Assembly: GCF_000002995.4 (NCBI RefSeq)
Contig: NW_025062475.1
Coordinates: 11,350,187-11,414,186 of the forward strand
Length of the DNA stretch: 64,000 nt
Source of the DNA: Brugia malayi
Lineage: Eukaryota > Nematoda > Chromadorea > Rhabditida > Onchocercidae
Direction of reading: 5' to 3'
A model generated the notes under the pieces. It was not told the DNA's origin and made no database searches. It was given only the letters and a program-made list of their open reading frames with translations. The position numbers and the translations under genes were made by a program. Shown here piece by piece: positions 1 to 14,478 of this stretch (positions are counted from its first letter, which is position 1; every line of letters starts with the position of its first letter).

Positions 1-335
<335 letters not shown>

Positions 336-740
336 CCATAATATATTACTTTGAGGAATTACCGTATAAACAAGTTGGAGAGAGTAATTCAATTATTCGG
401 TAGTTTTTCATTTCCAATATTTTAACTTACAAACAGTTAACTTCATTCATTTTATTCCATTAAATGATAAGAGAGCGACATGAAAGGATGATATCTTAGA
501 CTGATAACAATGATAATAAGTACGAGTGAAGAGACAATGCTGGTAGTGTGTGATAGAGAGACAAGTAAAAGAAAACAAAAGGAACTTTTCATCAAAATGA
601 TAGGGAAAAGAAATGAAGGGGAAGAGAGGAAGAGGAAGAAGAAGAATTTATAGCATACAGTTCAGTTCATAGAATGACCTTTTTTTCTCTTTGGGATGCT
701 GATATGCTAACAATTTAAAAATGACCTCTCATTGTTATTG

Positions 741-822
741 CCATCAACAATATCGTCACCGTCACTGTCATCATCATCATCATCATCATCATCACTTATC
801 ATCATTATTATCATCATCATAA
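741..822. repeat. ATC trinucleotide repeat
   Basis: Interrupted ATC/TCA triplets, uninterrupted at about 768-795. Confidence 0.85.
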
Positions 823-1154
823 ACTCTAACTTCTTCAATACACTATCAAGCATCTAATTGCTAACAAGTGACAAAATGATAAGATAGAGGAAAGTAAATG
901 GTAAAAGATTAAAAAAAGGGCATATATTGAACGAACTGTTTCAAAAAGAAGGAAAGAAAAGAAAAAGAGTGCAAAGTGGTGACGATTGCATTGAGTGAAA
1001 AGGAATGTTGAATTGGTGGCGCTAGTGGATGGCGGTAATGGTAGCGATAGCGGTGGCAGTGGCGGTATACATTTGGTTCTGTTATCGAAACTAATACATT
1101 TTTGCCATCTCAGCCAAAATTCTCCACCCTTTCTAGCTACTCCGTTCATTTCTT

Positions 1155-1545
1155 TCCTTTCCTTTCTTCCTTCACTTCCTTCCTTCCTTCCTTCCTCCAT
1201 CCGTTCCTTCCTTCTTTCCTTCCTTCCTTCCTTCCTTCCTACCTTCCTCCATCCGTTCCTTCCTTCTTTCCTTCCTTCCTTCCTTCCTTCCTACCTTCCT
1301 CCATCCGTTCCTTCCTTCTTTCCTTCCTTCCTTCCTTCCTTCCTACCTTCCTCCATCCGTTCCTTCCTTCATTCCTACCTTCCCACCTTCCTCCATCCGT
1401 TCCTTCCTTCTTTCCTTCCTTCCTACCTTCCTTCCTTCCTTCCTTCGTTCATTCACTCATTCACTCATTCATTCATTCATTCATTCATTCATTCATTCAT
1501 TCATTCACTCATTCATTCATTCATTCATTCATTCATTCATTTATC
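1155..1545. repeat. TTCC tetranucleotide array with higher-order units, then ATTC array
   Basis: TTCC repeats to about 1446 contain a larger unit of about 52 bases marked by CTCCATCCGTTCC near 1195, 1247, 1299, 1350 and 1390. The array then changes to ATTC/ACTC repeats. Confidence 0.92.
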
Positions 1546-4500
1546 CAACCTTCCTTCTCTCACATTTCCTTTACACTAAAAAGTTTAGGAAAATATCTCT
1601 CATTTTAACCAAGCATTATTTCATTCCATCTTAATATCATTCAATTTTTCATCCTTTGTTTCTGTATTTCCTCCAAAACTTCTCTCTTTCTCTTGTTTTA
1701 TTTCAATAGAACTTTCTCTCTCTCTCTCTCTCCTCTTTAATCAAAAGGAACACAACGATAAACATTTATGAGGAATATTATGATTTTAGTTTAAAAGAGA
1801 ATGAAATCACTTTGCAATGCTTTCAATATCATCACTATCTCGGGGAAACTACCCGAGAATAACACTTCATCGATGCTTAACCATCAGGGAGAGATTATTA
1901 TTATTATTGAATGTGATGCTAAAAGAATTGGCAATTTTTCTTTCATCTATCACAAAGATGACAGAAAGATTTCAAAATAGCAATTCATATGACATAAATC
2001 TTTTACACAATGAAATTTCCAGTGAACAATTTATTGTTTCATTGTCATAAAAATACCAAATAATGAAGTATATCAATTATTGATTGACTTCTGAAAGCGC
2101 TGTTTTCATTAAACATCAAATTATCGAAGTCCACAGTGTCCTCCCTCTCTCTCTCTCTCTCTCTTTCTTCTCTTCTCTTCCTTTCTTATGTACTATATGT
2201 CTTGCTGTTCGTCTATTTATGCCCTAATCAATAAATCATTGTAACTGTCTCAAATTTCCGCCTTTTTACTTCGACCAGAAAATGATAAATTGCGCCCGTT
2301 GAACGGAAATTAGAGGAAGAAAGAGAGAAAAAAAAAAGGAAACGAAACAGACAATCATTTCATCAGATAGTATCGATGAGAAATGTTGAAGTTAGCAGGA
2401 GAGACTGGGAAGGATACAGAGTGGACGTGCACAGAGGGAGAGAGAGGTCAGAGGTGATAATGTGATATGATATGTGATAAGTATGACAGTAAGTGAGATT
2501 GGAACGGATGAGTGACGACAAATGTATTAAATCAATCGATTGAACTTTCCTTATGATGCCACTTGACAAGTTCCTTTTCCCGCTTCTGCTTTTACTCCTA
2601 ATGCTAATTATAATGGATACCATTCATAATTCTCGTCAACACATATACACACGCACACACACATACATACATACATACATGCACACATACATACACACAC
2701 ATACATACATACATATACACATACTATTTATATTGTACTCTTGCCCTCTTTTCTCTGTGGCGCAATTGTCATCGCATCACTTTATCGCGTACTTTTATTC
2801 TCAATCAATGCTGCTATTGCTGTCGTCATCACTGTCTAGCAGTGTTATCGCCGTCATCGTTATTCGATGTGAAAGCTATACTCTTACTATTATTGCCACT
2901 ACCTTGTCTTGATCCATTATTGTCACTTCAAATGTCACCATCATTTGGTCATTTATTGCTATTATCAATACACAACTACTATTCCTGTACGATCATCATC
3001 ACTATCATCGATGTCAGTAAAAACTAGGACATCGTTATAATCATTAATATTAATGTTACACAGTAAAGCACTAATGATAATCACTTTAACAAGTATCACT
3101 TGCTGTACTTACTGAGAAAATTGAAAAGATTCCTATAAAAGTTTCGTTAAAGTTTTTTAATTATTACTAAAGTTTGTGTTATGAGCGAAAAGCTCCTGAA
3201 ATGATGTATAGAAGATTTAAAGTGTGATTCAATCTTTGTATGAATCTAAAAATACATTATAAAACTATTAAAAGAGATTTTACAAAAGTCTTATATTCAA
3301 AATTACATTTCATACTAACGAAATATTAGCATAATCATCCCTAACGATCATTGACACATTTTTTGACGTGACCTGAACACGTATGAAAATAACTACAACA
3401 GATATTGTCACGTTTATAGTAATAATTATTATAATAAAAATGATAAAAATGATGAGAAATGTAGTCGTAACTTTCACAATCATTTAAATTACCTATGAAA
3501 TAAATGTTTCGTTTTCTCTCAAATCAGTTTTATAATTGCATGGAAAAAAAAAAGAAAAAAGACTAAAAATTTGTATAATTCATCTAAATTTCTTCCCCTC
3601 TCTCTCTCTCTCTCTAATAATTCGCAGAGAATTTGATTGATAAATACGCCCGTTAACTTATCAATTTCACATAAAATTAGTAATATTGTTTCGGATTTTG
3701 TGTAAGTGATGAAAATGTAACGATCGCATAACGTTTTAATTTTTCATTCATAAGTTCACTTTCTATTCACAACGATTAAAAAAGACTGAAATTCTTCTCA
3801 TAACAAAGACATGGAAGAAAGACAAATTGAAAAGTTGAAACCATCAAAGATCATCGAGAACAAAGAGAATAAACTGAAGAAAAGAGATTGGAGAGATCTT
3901 TGTATGTGTATGTCTGGGTGTGCATGTATAGAATGTGAACGTGTCTGTGGATGTGTAGGTGCGTATGACTATCATATACGTCTGTTACGTATATGTTGAA
4001 CGTATATGCTTGCGTAAGTACGTGTGTGTGTGTGTATATGCATGTATGTGTCTGTATATGTATGTGTGTATGTTTGTTAATAAACATAAAGGCATATCAA
4101 TTTCTGTCGGTGGTTGCAATTAGAGAAATGGAAAAGTGAAAGATTAGAAGTATCCATCACACATATAAACCAATTTTTTTCATCCTTTCGTCTTTTCTCT
4201 CTCAAAAAAAAAAAGAAAAAAAAAATTTGAAAGACAAGCAATGCTGTCTTATTGAATTAAAAATCCCTCAAAACTTATTCTACTGCGATTATTTTCAAAT
4301 GAAAAACAGCAAAGAAACTACTCCTATCATTACTAACTACTATCAATAATATAATCATCAATCGGTCAATCGAACTGTCACAATTATTTGAGCAAAAATT
4401 TAAAAGTATTAAAATGGAATGAAATTCTCGTACTTTTCATCTCTTTCATTCTCTTTTCCACTCTTCCACCACTCTCTCTATTATTACAATTATTGCTGTA

Positions 4501-4744
4501 AATTTCTCTGAATCTATTACTATATCATAAAGGAAAAAAAAAAAATTGAAAATTCTCCTAATTTAATTTATTCAAACATTAAAAATGATATGTAATATGT
4601 ATTTTTACAATCGTTAAAATATTAATTAAAAAAAAAGGAAAAAATTTTGGTTAAACTAACCACAAAGATAGAAAAACACAAAGGTAAAAGAAATAGTAAA
4701 TTGCTTTTATCATAAAAATCGGATGAACATTTCCGGACAACCGA

Positions 4745-4961
4745 TGGAATAAACGAACGGAACGCAATGAATGGAATAAACGAACGGAACGCAATGAATG
4801 GAAATAAACGAACGGAACGCAATGAATGGAATAAACGAACGGAACGCAATGAATGGAATAAACGAACGGAACGCAATGAATGGAATAAACGAACGGAACG
4901 CAATGAATGGAATAAACGAACGGAACGCAATGAATGGAATAAACGAACGGAACGCAATGAA
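4745..4961. repeat. 27 bp minisatellite, eight copies
   Basis: The unit is built on GGAATAAACGAACGGAACGC plus AATGAAT, with one extra A in the third copy. Because 27 is divisible by three, frames stay open on both strands; the resulting peptides are repetitive and not evidence of a gene. Confidence 0.95.
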
Positions 4962-5090
4962 CACTTTGTAAATATTTCGCCTTTTCAAAGCATTTTAATT
5001 TTAGTAGAGCTTCTCTGATTATCAATATCATCTTTCCGCCCAATCTTCAATTTACTACTACTTTCACTCTCATTTCCAGACATTCATGTT

Positions 5091-5161
5091 GCATACATAC
5101 ACACACACACACACACATACATACACGCATATACACACACGTGCATACATGCTTATACACG

Positions 5162-5209
<48 letters not shown>

Positions 5210-5340
5210 TATACATGCTTAATGCTTATACACACACACACACACACACACATACATACACGCATATACACACACGTGCATACATGCTTATACACGCTCA
5301 CACACACACACACACACATACACACACACATACATACACG
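5091..5340. repeat. CA microsatellite with a duplicated segment
   Basis: A compound of about 75 bases (CATACATACACGCATATACA, then CACGTGCATACATGCTTATA) occurs twice, near 5117-5165 and 5250-5300, within CA runs. Confidence 0.88.
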
Positions 5341-8300
5341 TAGAGAAATGGATAATAACTACTAGCATTGCAGAATGAACAAAGATACTAAATTAATAAT
5401 TAATTATGTGCATGCATTCATCAATTCATCGTGCACTACTAGCATAAATTAAATTTTGTGTTAAATTTTGTTTTACATTTGGGTAGAATACACCAAATAA
5501 TGGGTAAAATAAGGGGATAGTATAATGGTCAGTGATAATTTAATTTTCATTTTTTTTTTCCAATCAATTATTGACAGATCAATCAAAAGATCAATCATTT
5601 AATACACTCTTAGATACGCTAAAATACGCTGAAAAAGTGACACTCCAAAATTGAACTTATTATTTACATAAACAAAAGGAAAAAAAAAAAAAAAAAACTA
5701 AGTCTTTAAGTAAGATAAAATGAAAAGTTCGGTTGTGATGGATTAGAATTGAAAAGACTTATTGATTTAATATTATTTAATCATTTCAAAAATTTTATTA
5801 CAAAAATAAAAAATTCTCACTTAGTAAATTTTCTAAATTATGAATAAAACTCTCATCAAATTCTAAATATTTCAGTTTCAGTTTTACGACTTAAAATTCA
5901 GATTTAAAATTAAGGTAAGAGAAACAAAAAGCAAAATAAATTCCATAATGAAGTGATGAAAGAGGGAAAAAGTTTATAATTTTTGATGAATCAAAAGATA
6001 AAATTGAAATAAATGATATAATCCTACTTCAATTAAAGTAGCTGATGAGTTCGATTGAAATGATCATAATTTTAAATGATTAAAATTGCAGTGAAATCTT
6101 ATCAGATCAATCTTATCAGGAAATTTTTGCAGAAAATAAAGCGCAAAAAAAAAGACAACAAAGACTGATGAAGAAAACGATGGAAAAAAAAGTAATAATT
6201 TAAAAGTGTGCTATTAATTCTAAGACTTAAAAAAACAGTTTTTTTTTTTCTTTTGTACTCAAAAAAATGGGTAAAAATAGAAAAAAAAAAAAAAAAAAAC
6301 GTGAAAAAATTCAAATTTAATTGAAACAGTTAATTTAAACTGTTTTGACTTTATAATTTTCTTTCATTCTTTCGTTTTTTTTTTTTTGTCTCTTCAAAAA
6401 ACCAACTTACTTTTTCTTATAATATTTTTCCAACATTAAAATTCGTTTATTAATTTGTAAAAAAATGAAATTAAAAATATGAAATTTACAAATATTTGTT
6501 TATAATGATAGCTAAAGAAAGACAAAAGTATATTTTTAAGAATATTTTAATTTCATTTCTAGCATTTTTTCTCTCTTTTTTTTGTTGAATATTAAAGTGA
6601 CAATTTTTCATCAATCAAATTACTAATTTTGCAAGAATCAATTTTCATTTCATTGACAAAAATTGAAGGATTAAAAAAAAAAAAAAAAAAAAAAAAAAAC
6701 TGAGAGGCAAAAAAAATCTCTTTGCCAACGATAACTGAAAAAGAATGAAATTTAATTTTCTGAGAAAGCAATGTCAAATCCAAATATTCTAAGTAGAAAA
6801 TCAACTCTTTTATCATAAGTCTGTTTTTTGTTTTATTTTTGTTTTTGTTTTTTTTTTTTTTTTTTTTTTTTGTCATTTGTTTACTGAAAAAAATTAAGGA
6901 TGTTTACTTTAAATAATTAATTCGTTATAAAATGATTCCAATGATATTTTTATTATCAATGATTAGATTTTTCTAGTTGATAAGAAAGTCAAAGTATAAA
7001 ATTAGACATGATGAAATCATCAAATGATAAAATATTGTAGACTAAATAAAATCAATTTTAGATGAAATTTAAAGATAATTAATGAGATTGTAATCATTGG
7101 ACAAAAATTAGAGTTAGCAAAATTGAAATTACGAAAATTTTTATTGCATTTCTCTTTTACTTTTAACATTTTTTTTTCTTTTTTTTTTTTAAAAAAAGCT
7201 ATCTGTGAAATTATGAATTAACATCGTTATTATCTACCAAAATTTAATCTTTTACTTTCTTTCCCAACCATTTATCATTCTTATCTCATATCATATCATA
7301 TCATATCATCACAATTAGTCTAAATCTATCACAATAATTATTCTAATTAACAATAACGATTTAGTCTTTCTTTTTCCTTTTCTCTCTTTTTACCAAGAAG
7401 ATAAAATGAATGGGCGCTCTTTTACCTCTTCCCTCTTCCGCATCTCACTCACCTTTTCCCCCACCTCTCAATTTCTCATTATCTTTTCACACTAACACAT
7501 TGCGCCTTTCTAACTGCGCCTTTCTAACTTTACATAGCCTATAAAATGAACAAAAATGAAAATATTCCGAGTGAATTCAATTGTATGTTATACTTCCCTC
7601 TTAGAATCCTCAATTCTCATTCTCTACCTTTCGTCCTATTTAACTGAACTGTTCTACTATCTATCACAGTTCCAAATCTCCTTTCACTACTTTTTCAAAT
7701 GTAAATATCGGAAGAGCGAGAGAGAGAGAGAGGGACAGAGAGAGGGGAAAAGAAGAAAAGAGAGAGAGAAATGAAAAAAACAAGGTAGACAGCGGGATAT
7801 GTTTAAGAATTTCCGTTCCGTTCTCGATAATACCATCACCGCCAACAATAGCAGTAGTCATTGCACCATTCAACAACGTTTTCTTTGCTTACTTTTACAA
7901 AAGACATAAAATAATTCGACAAAATCCAACAAAATTTAAAAAAAAAAGATTCTTTTTTTTTTTTTTTCAGAAATTTCCATTCATTCAACTAAATTATTCT
8001 CTTCTCTGCTAAATTTTCTTTCTTTTATTTTAAGGGATAATGTAATGTTATTCATTTATATGTTTCTATTATTCTATGCAATCATTAATTATTAAAAAAA
8101 AAAAAGGATTGAAAATATATAACTTTTAATTAAAAAATAGAAAAATCTTATTTTTTCAGAAAAATTTTTTTTTTTTTTTTTTAAAATTCAGTTAAGCATT
8201 TTTTTATAAAATATATGCTGCAGTAGTAAATAAGTATAATAAGATATATTTAATTGGTATATGTATTTAAGATATTTAATTACTATACATATATGTTTAA

Positions 8301-8755
8301 AGTAAGAATAGAAATGTTAATAAATATAAATAATTATGCAGCTTTCTTTTTCCCTTTTTTCCTTTTAGTATTTAATTATTGTGATATGATCAAAAAGTTC
8401 CGCAAATGGAAGATATAGCAAGATGACACGGATGCTGTGACAATGACAGTGACAGTGACAGTGACGTAATCTATTCCATGTATAGGTCAGAAGATTCCCA
8501 TAGCAGTAAACAGTAGGTTTCCTTTATTACATCTTTACCCATAAAAGATAAAAGTTACCGATTAATGGTTAATTGAATGAACCCACCTGCTACTCTTCCT
8601 TAATATTTATTATCTCTAAGTGATTACTATTGCAAGCAAACAATTTTATTTTATGAATAATAAGAATTTAGCGTATTTTTCCTTCGTAATTTTAAAGCTT
8701 AAATTTCATTTGGAACACTTTGTTTACATAATCGCTCTAGTAATTAATGTGTGAT

Positions 8756-8846
8756 AGTAGTAGTAGAAATAGTAGTAATGACTATAGTAATAATAATAGT
8801 AGTAGTAATTAATAATTAATAGTAGTACTAATAAATAATGATAATA

Positions 8847-8899
<53 letters not shown>

Positions 8900-9090
8900 A
8901 TAATAGTAGTATAATAATATGATAATAATAATTAATAGTAGTACTAATAAATAATGATAATAATAATTAATAGTAGTACTAATAAATAATGATAATAATA
9001 ATTAATAGTAGTACTAATAAATAATAATAATAATTAATAGTAGTACTAATAAATAATAATAATAATAATTAACAATAATAATAGTAATAG
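8756..9090. repeat. AAT-rich minisatellite (about 31-35 bp unit) with a long poly(A) insert
   Basis: The unit ATTAATAGTAGTACTAATAA plus AATGATAATAATA recurs about five times. A run of about 48 A residues (8849-8897) follows the first copy. Confidence 0.88.
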
Positions 9091-9999
9091 TAGTGGTGAA
9101 AAACCTATTAATTTAATGAATAGCTATAAAAAGTGCATTAATCAGATTAAAGTATAAGAATTTGAAATGGTAGAATGAATAAACCATTTTTTAAATATCA
9201 TTTGCTAAAAAAAAATAAACAAATAAATCAAAAAATATGAAGGGAAGGCAGCATACAGGAGAAATGTTAAATGAAACGTATAATTTAATTGTACGAAAAG
9301 GAATCGAGTGGAATTGAATCGAATCGAAAAATGATATTCTTTTCAAATATAGGAAAATCTATTTTAATTTTGAAGTGGTTATTAGTTAGTTAAATCTATA
9401 TATATTGATTAAATTCACTGATACAATTTGAAAATTTAATAGTTCTTAGTAAGAACAAAAAAACATTACTGAAAGTTTCAACTTATTCGAATATTAATCA
9501 AAAGTATTTATAAATATATGTGACATTCATGCATAAAACATACATACATACAAAACACACACATATGACTATTTTTATTAATTATTTATTCCAATTAATT
9601 GGAAAAGACAATGAATGAAATTTTATGTTTATTTATAACTGTAAACTGAGGAAACATAGGAAAGTGTCATTGGCCATTTGGCAGTAATTGAAAGGATGAA
9701 AATATGGAAGCCAATTTGTGTTGAAAGGAATTTTTTGCAAGCTTAAAAAAAAAGAGAGAGAGAGAGAGAGAAGGCTAATGGAAGAAGAAATATTTTTTCT
9801 ATCCTATACATTTGTGTTATTTTATGTAATTAATGAGAAATATAAAGGTAAAATGATGAGAAGCTAAAATGGATGATAAATTGAAGGAAAAAAAAATTAG
9901 AGAAAATAAGAGGAAAGAACAACAAATTATTAAACTTTATGCAAAATTTTCATTTATTTCATCTAAAATGAAAAAAAAAATGTATTATAGTACGCTATA

Positions 10000-10165
10000 A
10001 TATAATAATAATATAAATATAATATAATTATAATATAATACAATATAATGAAATTATAATATAATAATAATATAAATATAATATAATTATAATATAATGC
10101 AATACAATGAAATTATAATATAACATAATAATAATATAAATATAATATAACGTAATAATGCAACA
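10000..10165. repeat. AT-rich tandem repeat of about 60 bp
   Basis: Units of the type TAATATAAATATAATATAAT with TACAATATAATGAAATTATA repeat two to three times. Confidence 0.8.
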
Positions 10166-12837
10166 TAAATATATTTTCAAGTTAATTTTGATTTAAAAAT
10201 ATTTTTTTTCAAAGACGTTAAAAAAATTTGAAAAGCTGAAATATTAGGTTAATGAAGAAAATACTAACTGTCTGTCGAATGGCGTTAATGTCATTTAAAG
10301 CGCTCCTGGCTGAAGAAGAAGGAAGATGGAATGAAAGAAATGGAAAGGAATAAAAAGCTCAGATAATCATCGAATTGCTTCAATTGCTTACAATGATAAA
10401 TGCATCACCGACAGAAAGTTAAAAAAAAAAGAAACGAAAAGACTCGAAACAGCGAGCAATTTCCATTTTTTTAAAATTTATTCAGTGCAATTTATATGTT
10501 AGCATATAAATAAATATACATTTACTTACACGCAAACACACGTACATCCATACGTACGTAGATACACACACGTACACCTAAACGTACGTAGATACACACA
10601 CGTACACATACATGCATGCATGTAATATTTTGTGAAATTTTCACTGAATTAGTGTTTAATTTTTAATTTTTGATACTTGATCTTTTTCTTTTATCATTTT
10701 GGAGATTTGATTTCAATTCCAATTTTATTAACAAAATTTTATGGGAAAAAAAGTTTACAAGATCAAAGAGATAGCTTAAATGAGAAATGAGTGGAAGACA
10801 AGAAATGGAAGAAGAAAGTAATACAAATATTTTAAAATTGAAATAAATAAATATGAAACCTAAGGAAAGTGAAAATTAGTGATAATTTTTTGATTGGTAT
10901 TTAAAAATGATAGCATTTAGCTGTTGAAAAAATAATGAGAGAAAATACCATTGATTAACTTTAAGCTTAAAACTTCCGTTTTCTTTTTATATTAATGATT
11001 CAAACATTTCAAATATAAGCGCAATCTATCTTGCAAACATTCCAAAGAAGTGATTCTATACGGAATTTAATTTTTGATGCACATCGACTGATTAAACGGA
11101 CTTTAATTTCTAACTAAAATCAAAACGATAAAAAACTATCCGCACTAACTGATAAGTAAACAAATGGATTATATCATTGATGACTGATATCATTCATTAT
11201 CAGTCCTGTTTGGATGAATCTATGCTTGGCCAAATTAAACCATTTCTGTATTTGTGTGAAATAATTGAATATTTTAAGTAATTATTGAAATATGTTTTCA
11301 AATTGTTTAACTCATTTGATTGAAAAAATATATTGTTCAATTGAAAATTCATGATTTTTTTGGATTCAGTCTTCAGATTCAAATTTTGAATTCAAATTCA
11401 TTGTTATATTTTGTTATCAATACAATACCAAATTACTTAATTATTATAGGTATAATCTTTTATCATTGTTTTTATCCACTTTGCAATAATTAATGGCAAA
11501 CAATAATTCAACAGTCATCCATTCATTTACTTATCCTTGAAAAAAAAAAAAAAAAAAAACAAATATTTGAAAAATGTTATTTAAGTAATCAGTTAATCTT
11601 CAAGAGTTTTATCTATTTAACGTTATCCATTAATTGTCTCTTTTCTCTTTAAGCAGAAATATACTTTCAAACAAAATTGACTCATTTCCTCTTCCACAGA
11701 AAAGTAATTTTTATAATAAACGAATTTCTCGTCTACTTTCATCACCATCAAACATACATTTATGAAAATTTTCATAAACAAAACCCTGTTTTCAATCTAA
11801 AAGTAACTTTTATTTTCTTTCTTTCTATCCCTTTCTCTCTCTCTCTCTCTCTCTTGCTATTCTCTTTCATCTTAAAAAGAGACTGATGCTAGGATGATAA
11901 TTGCTAATTATTTGTGATCATCGTTATACGAAAGAATTTGATGCATCCAATCATCGAATAAAATTTTTCAATTGGCGAAAAGTAAACTTTCGAAAAATGA
12001 TCTTTTGTAAATAATTCAGTGAAGCTGATGAAAATTTATACAAATTTATTTCTGTACCTTTAAAAATAAAAATGAAAAAAAATTGAAAGTACTGAAAGCT
12101 AATTTAACTCATTTCAAAACCTGTTTTAATCCTTTATATATCCCATTTCTGTGAACCAGCATAACACTCAAAAATTTAGACGTAAGTCTCGAGATCGAGA
12201 CATTTTGCATGTGATAACAACAGTGTTGTATGATTATTTCTTATCATTGAAGAATGCATAGATCCTTTCAAAAGATTACAGTTTAATTAATTATTTTTAA
12301 AATTAATCTTCCACTGCTTATTCCTTGTGCCATTAAGTATTACTACAAATGTTTTAAGTGCGAAAAGATTCTAGAATAGCTACTTGTGTTAAATAATAAA
12401 CTTTGGATCGCTTTTAAAGATTTAAAAAAAAAAAAAAAAAAATGACATGTCGAATTAGCACTAAATGGTACTTAATTGATCAATGACATTGATTGTGTTT
12501 AAAAATGCTTTAACTAACTTTCAAATATGAATATGAATTCATTAAATGCTAACGAAATATCGTGAGTCAAATATAAACAGCCTAAAAACTATTACCTCAA
12601 ATGATTGAACTGTCGATGAGTCATAAAATTTTTCATCAAATTATTCGATTATATTATTATATCGTATCTTCCAGAATAATAATTTTAATATTTACATTCC
12701 AAAATTAATTTTATGTCCAATTTTTTTCTTTTTTTTTTTTTCATTATTTCATAACGTTTTACTTGGATGACGTCTGTTCCGTTAAACTTTTTCAAACGGA
12801 TGAAAGAAAAAAAAATGCGACTTAATCACTAAATTGT

Positions 12838-12896
12838 CTCGTCTGGTCTCGCCTGGTCTCGTCTCGTCTCGTCTGGTCTGGTCTGGTCTCGTCTCA
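12838..12896. repeat. GTCTC/GTCTG pentanucleotide repeat
   Basis: About eleven 5 bp units (GTCTC, GTCTG, GCCTG), unusually GC-rich for this spacer. Confidence 0.88.
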
Positions 12897-14255
12897 TCAA
12901 TTTAAAAGCACTTCATCATCACATCAGTTACAATAATCAATGAACGATTCTCTCATTTTTTTTCTTTCATTTGCAAAAGAAAACGTATCAAAATGTTTTA
13001 TTGACGTAACGTGCATGCATTATTACGCTGCACGTAACGTGAGTCGTTCTATTCTCTTCATATCATGCATGACATTAATGCAATGTTTTATATTGCATGC
13101 AGTGCAGTTCATTCTTTTTTTTTTTTTTTTTCTTTTCTCATTGTAAGCAATCAACAAAATTAATCGAATATAATTTCAAAAATTAAACATTATGTCATCA
13201 TCTGAAATTATTTTATCAGATTTTGTTTCAGCTCTCCTTGAATTCACACTGTACAGTTTTCCTTTTTTTTTTTTTTCTTTAACTTTACGAAAGTATTTAA
13301 CTAAAAAGTAAATATTAAAAGTAATAGCAATGAGATTGTCTTTTATTGTCTGTGTAACCGAAAAATACATAAATCCTTCAGGAAAAAAAAAAAAAAAAAA
13401 TGGAACTCTTAATATCATTGTCACACACACACACACACAAAACGTTTCATTTGAACAACCCAAGCGTGATAATGGAAATTTGAACAAGTAAACCTGTTTA
13501 GTTCCGGATTTATCATCCGTCATCGTTTTCTTTCTTTGCTTTTTTTTTTTCTGCCCATTCATTCTTTCAATACAAACTTTCCTCTTTCTGTTGTTTTCTT
13601 AACAGTTACAAAAAAAGAAGAAGAAGAAGGTACTAATTGCAAAATTTATTTTTAAATATAAAAAAAAAAAAAAAACGAATGAAATTCCAACTCTATTTTT
13701 CTTATTATTTTCATTTCATCAAAACAAAAAAATTTTCTTTAAAAAAAAAAAAAAGGAAATAAGATTGAAATATATGACTTAGATGAAAGGAATGAACCGA
13801 AACACAAATATTCTTTACAACAAAAAAAAAAAAACAAAAATCATTTTTTTATTCAAATTTTGTGCTCTATTCAATCAACCAAAAACTTTTTTCTTTTTCT
13901 TTCTCTGAAAACTATTTGCTCTGTAATAGAAGAGACTAATAAATTTGAAAATGAATTATTTCATTTGAATTTCTTAATAATGAATTTATGTTCTTCTAAG
14001 CCTCGGAGATTAATTCGAATGAGGAAAGTTTTGCTTGGAAAAGGGAAGAAGAAATAGATGGAATATTTGATCTTCTTGCAATTTGGAAAGTGCTGAAAGT
14101 TTAAATAGCATCAATTATGATCAAAACGAGAGTTTTGCCATAGTGAGAAAATCTCGGTCGAACACCGCGAATTATCAAATGATTAACAATTAATAATAAA
14201 TTGTTCTACGAATGTATATCAAATGATCAGAAAATATTAGACAAATTATTTGTAA

Positions 14256-14478
14256 TATGCAAAGTTTATTATTTGGATTAATTAAATAGGAAGTGCATAA
14301 GTAAATTATCAGTAAATTTACTCAAGTAGACGATCTGTTGAAACATATATTTGTTTGTTTGTTTGTTTACATAAATAATCTCGATCGATTTGTTAAATGA
14401 ATTTTATAATAATAATCTTATTTATTTTTAATATGCAAAATTTATTATTTGGATTAATTAAATAGTAAGTGCATATGA
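14256..14478. repeat. Spaced direct repeat of 47 bp
   Basis: 14256-14302 and 14432-14478 share ATATGCAAARTTTATTATTT and GGATTAATTAAATAG with few differences, 176 bases apart. Confidence 0.8.

Noticed and set aside
995..1608. Ser/Phe/Pro-rich ORFs of 168 and 194 codons
   Set aside because: They are translations of the TTCC/ATTC microsatellite, open in more than one frame, with no domain.
4622..5043. Overlapping ORFs of 83-130 codons on both strands
   Set aside because: They are produced by the 27 bp minisatellite, whose unit length is a multiple of three and lacks stops in several frames.
5047..5365. His/Thr and Cys/Val ORFs
   Set aside because: Direct translation of CA/TG dinucleotide repeats.
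8849..8897. Poly(A) run as the tail of a retrotransposed copy
   Set aside because: It lies inside a local AAT-type minisatellite, with no cDNA-like sequence before it and no target-site duplication noticed.
13176..13562. 128-codon minus-strand ORF
   Set aside because: Built from A/T homopolymers and a CA run; contains long Lys and Phe runs only.
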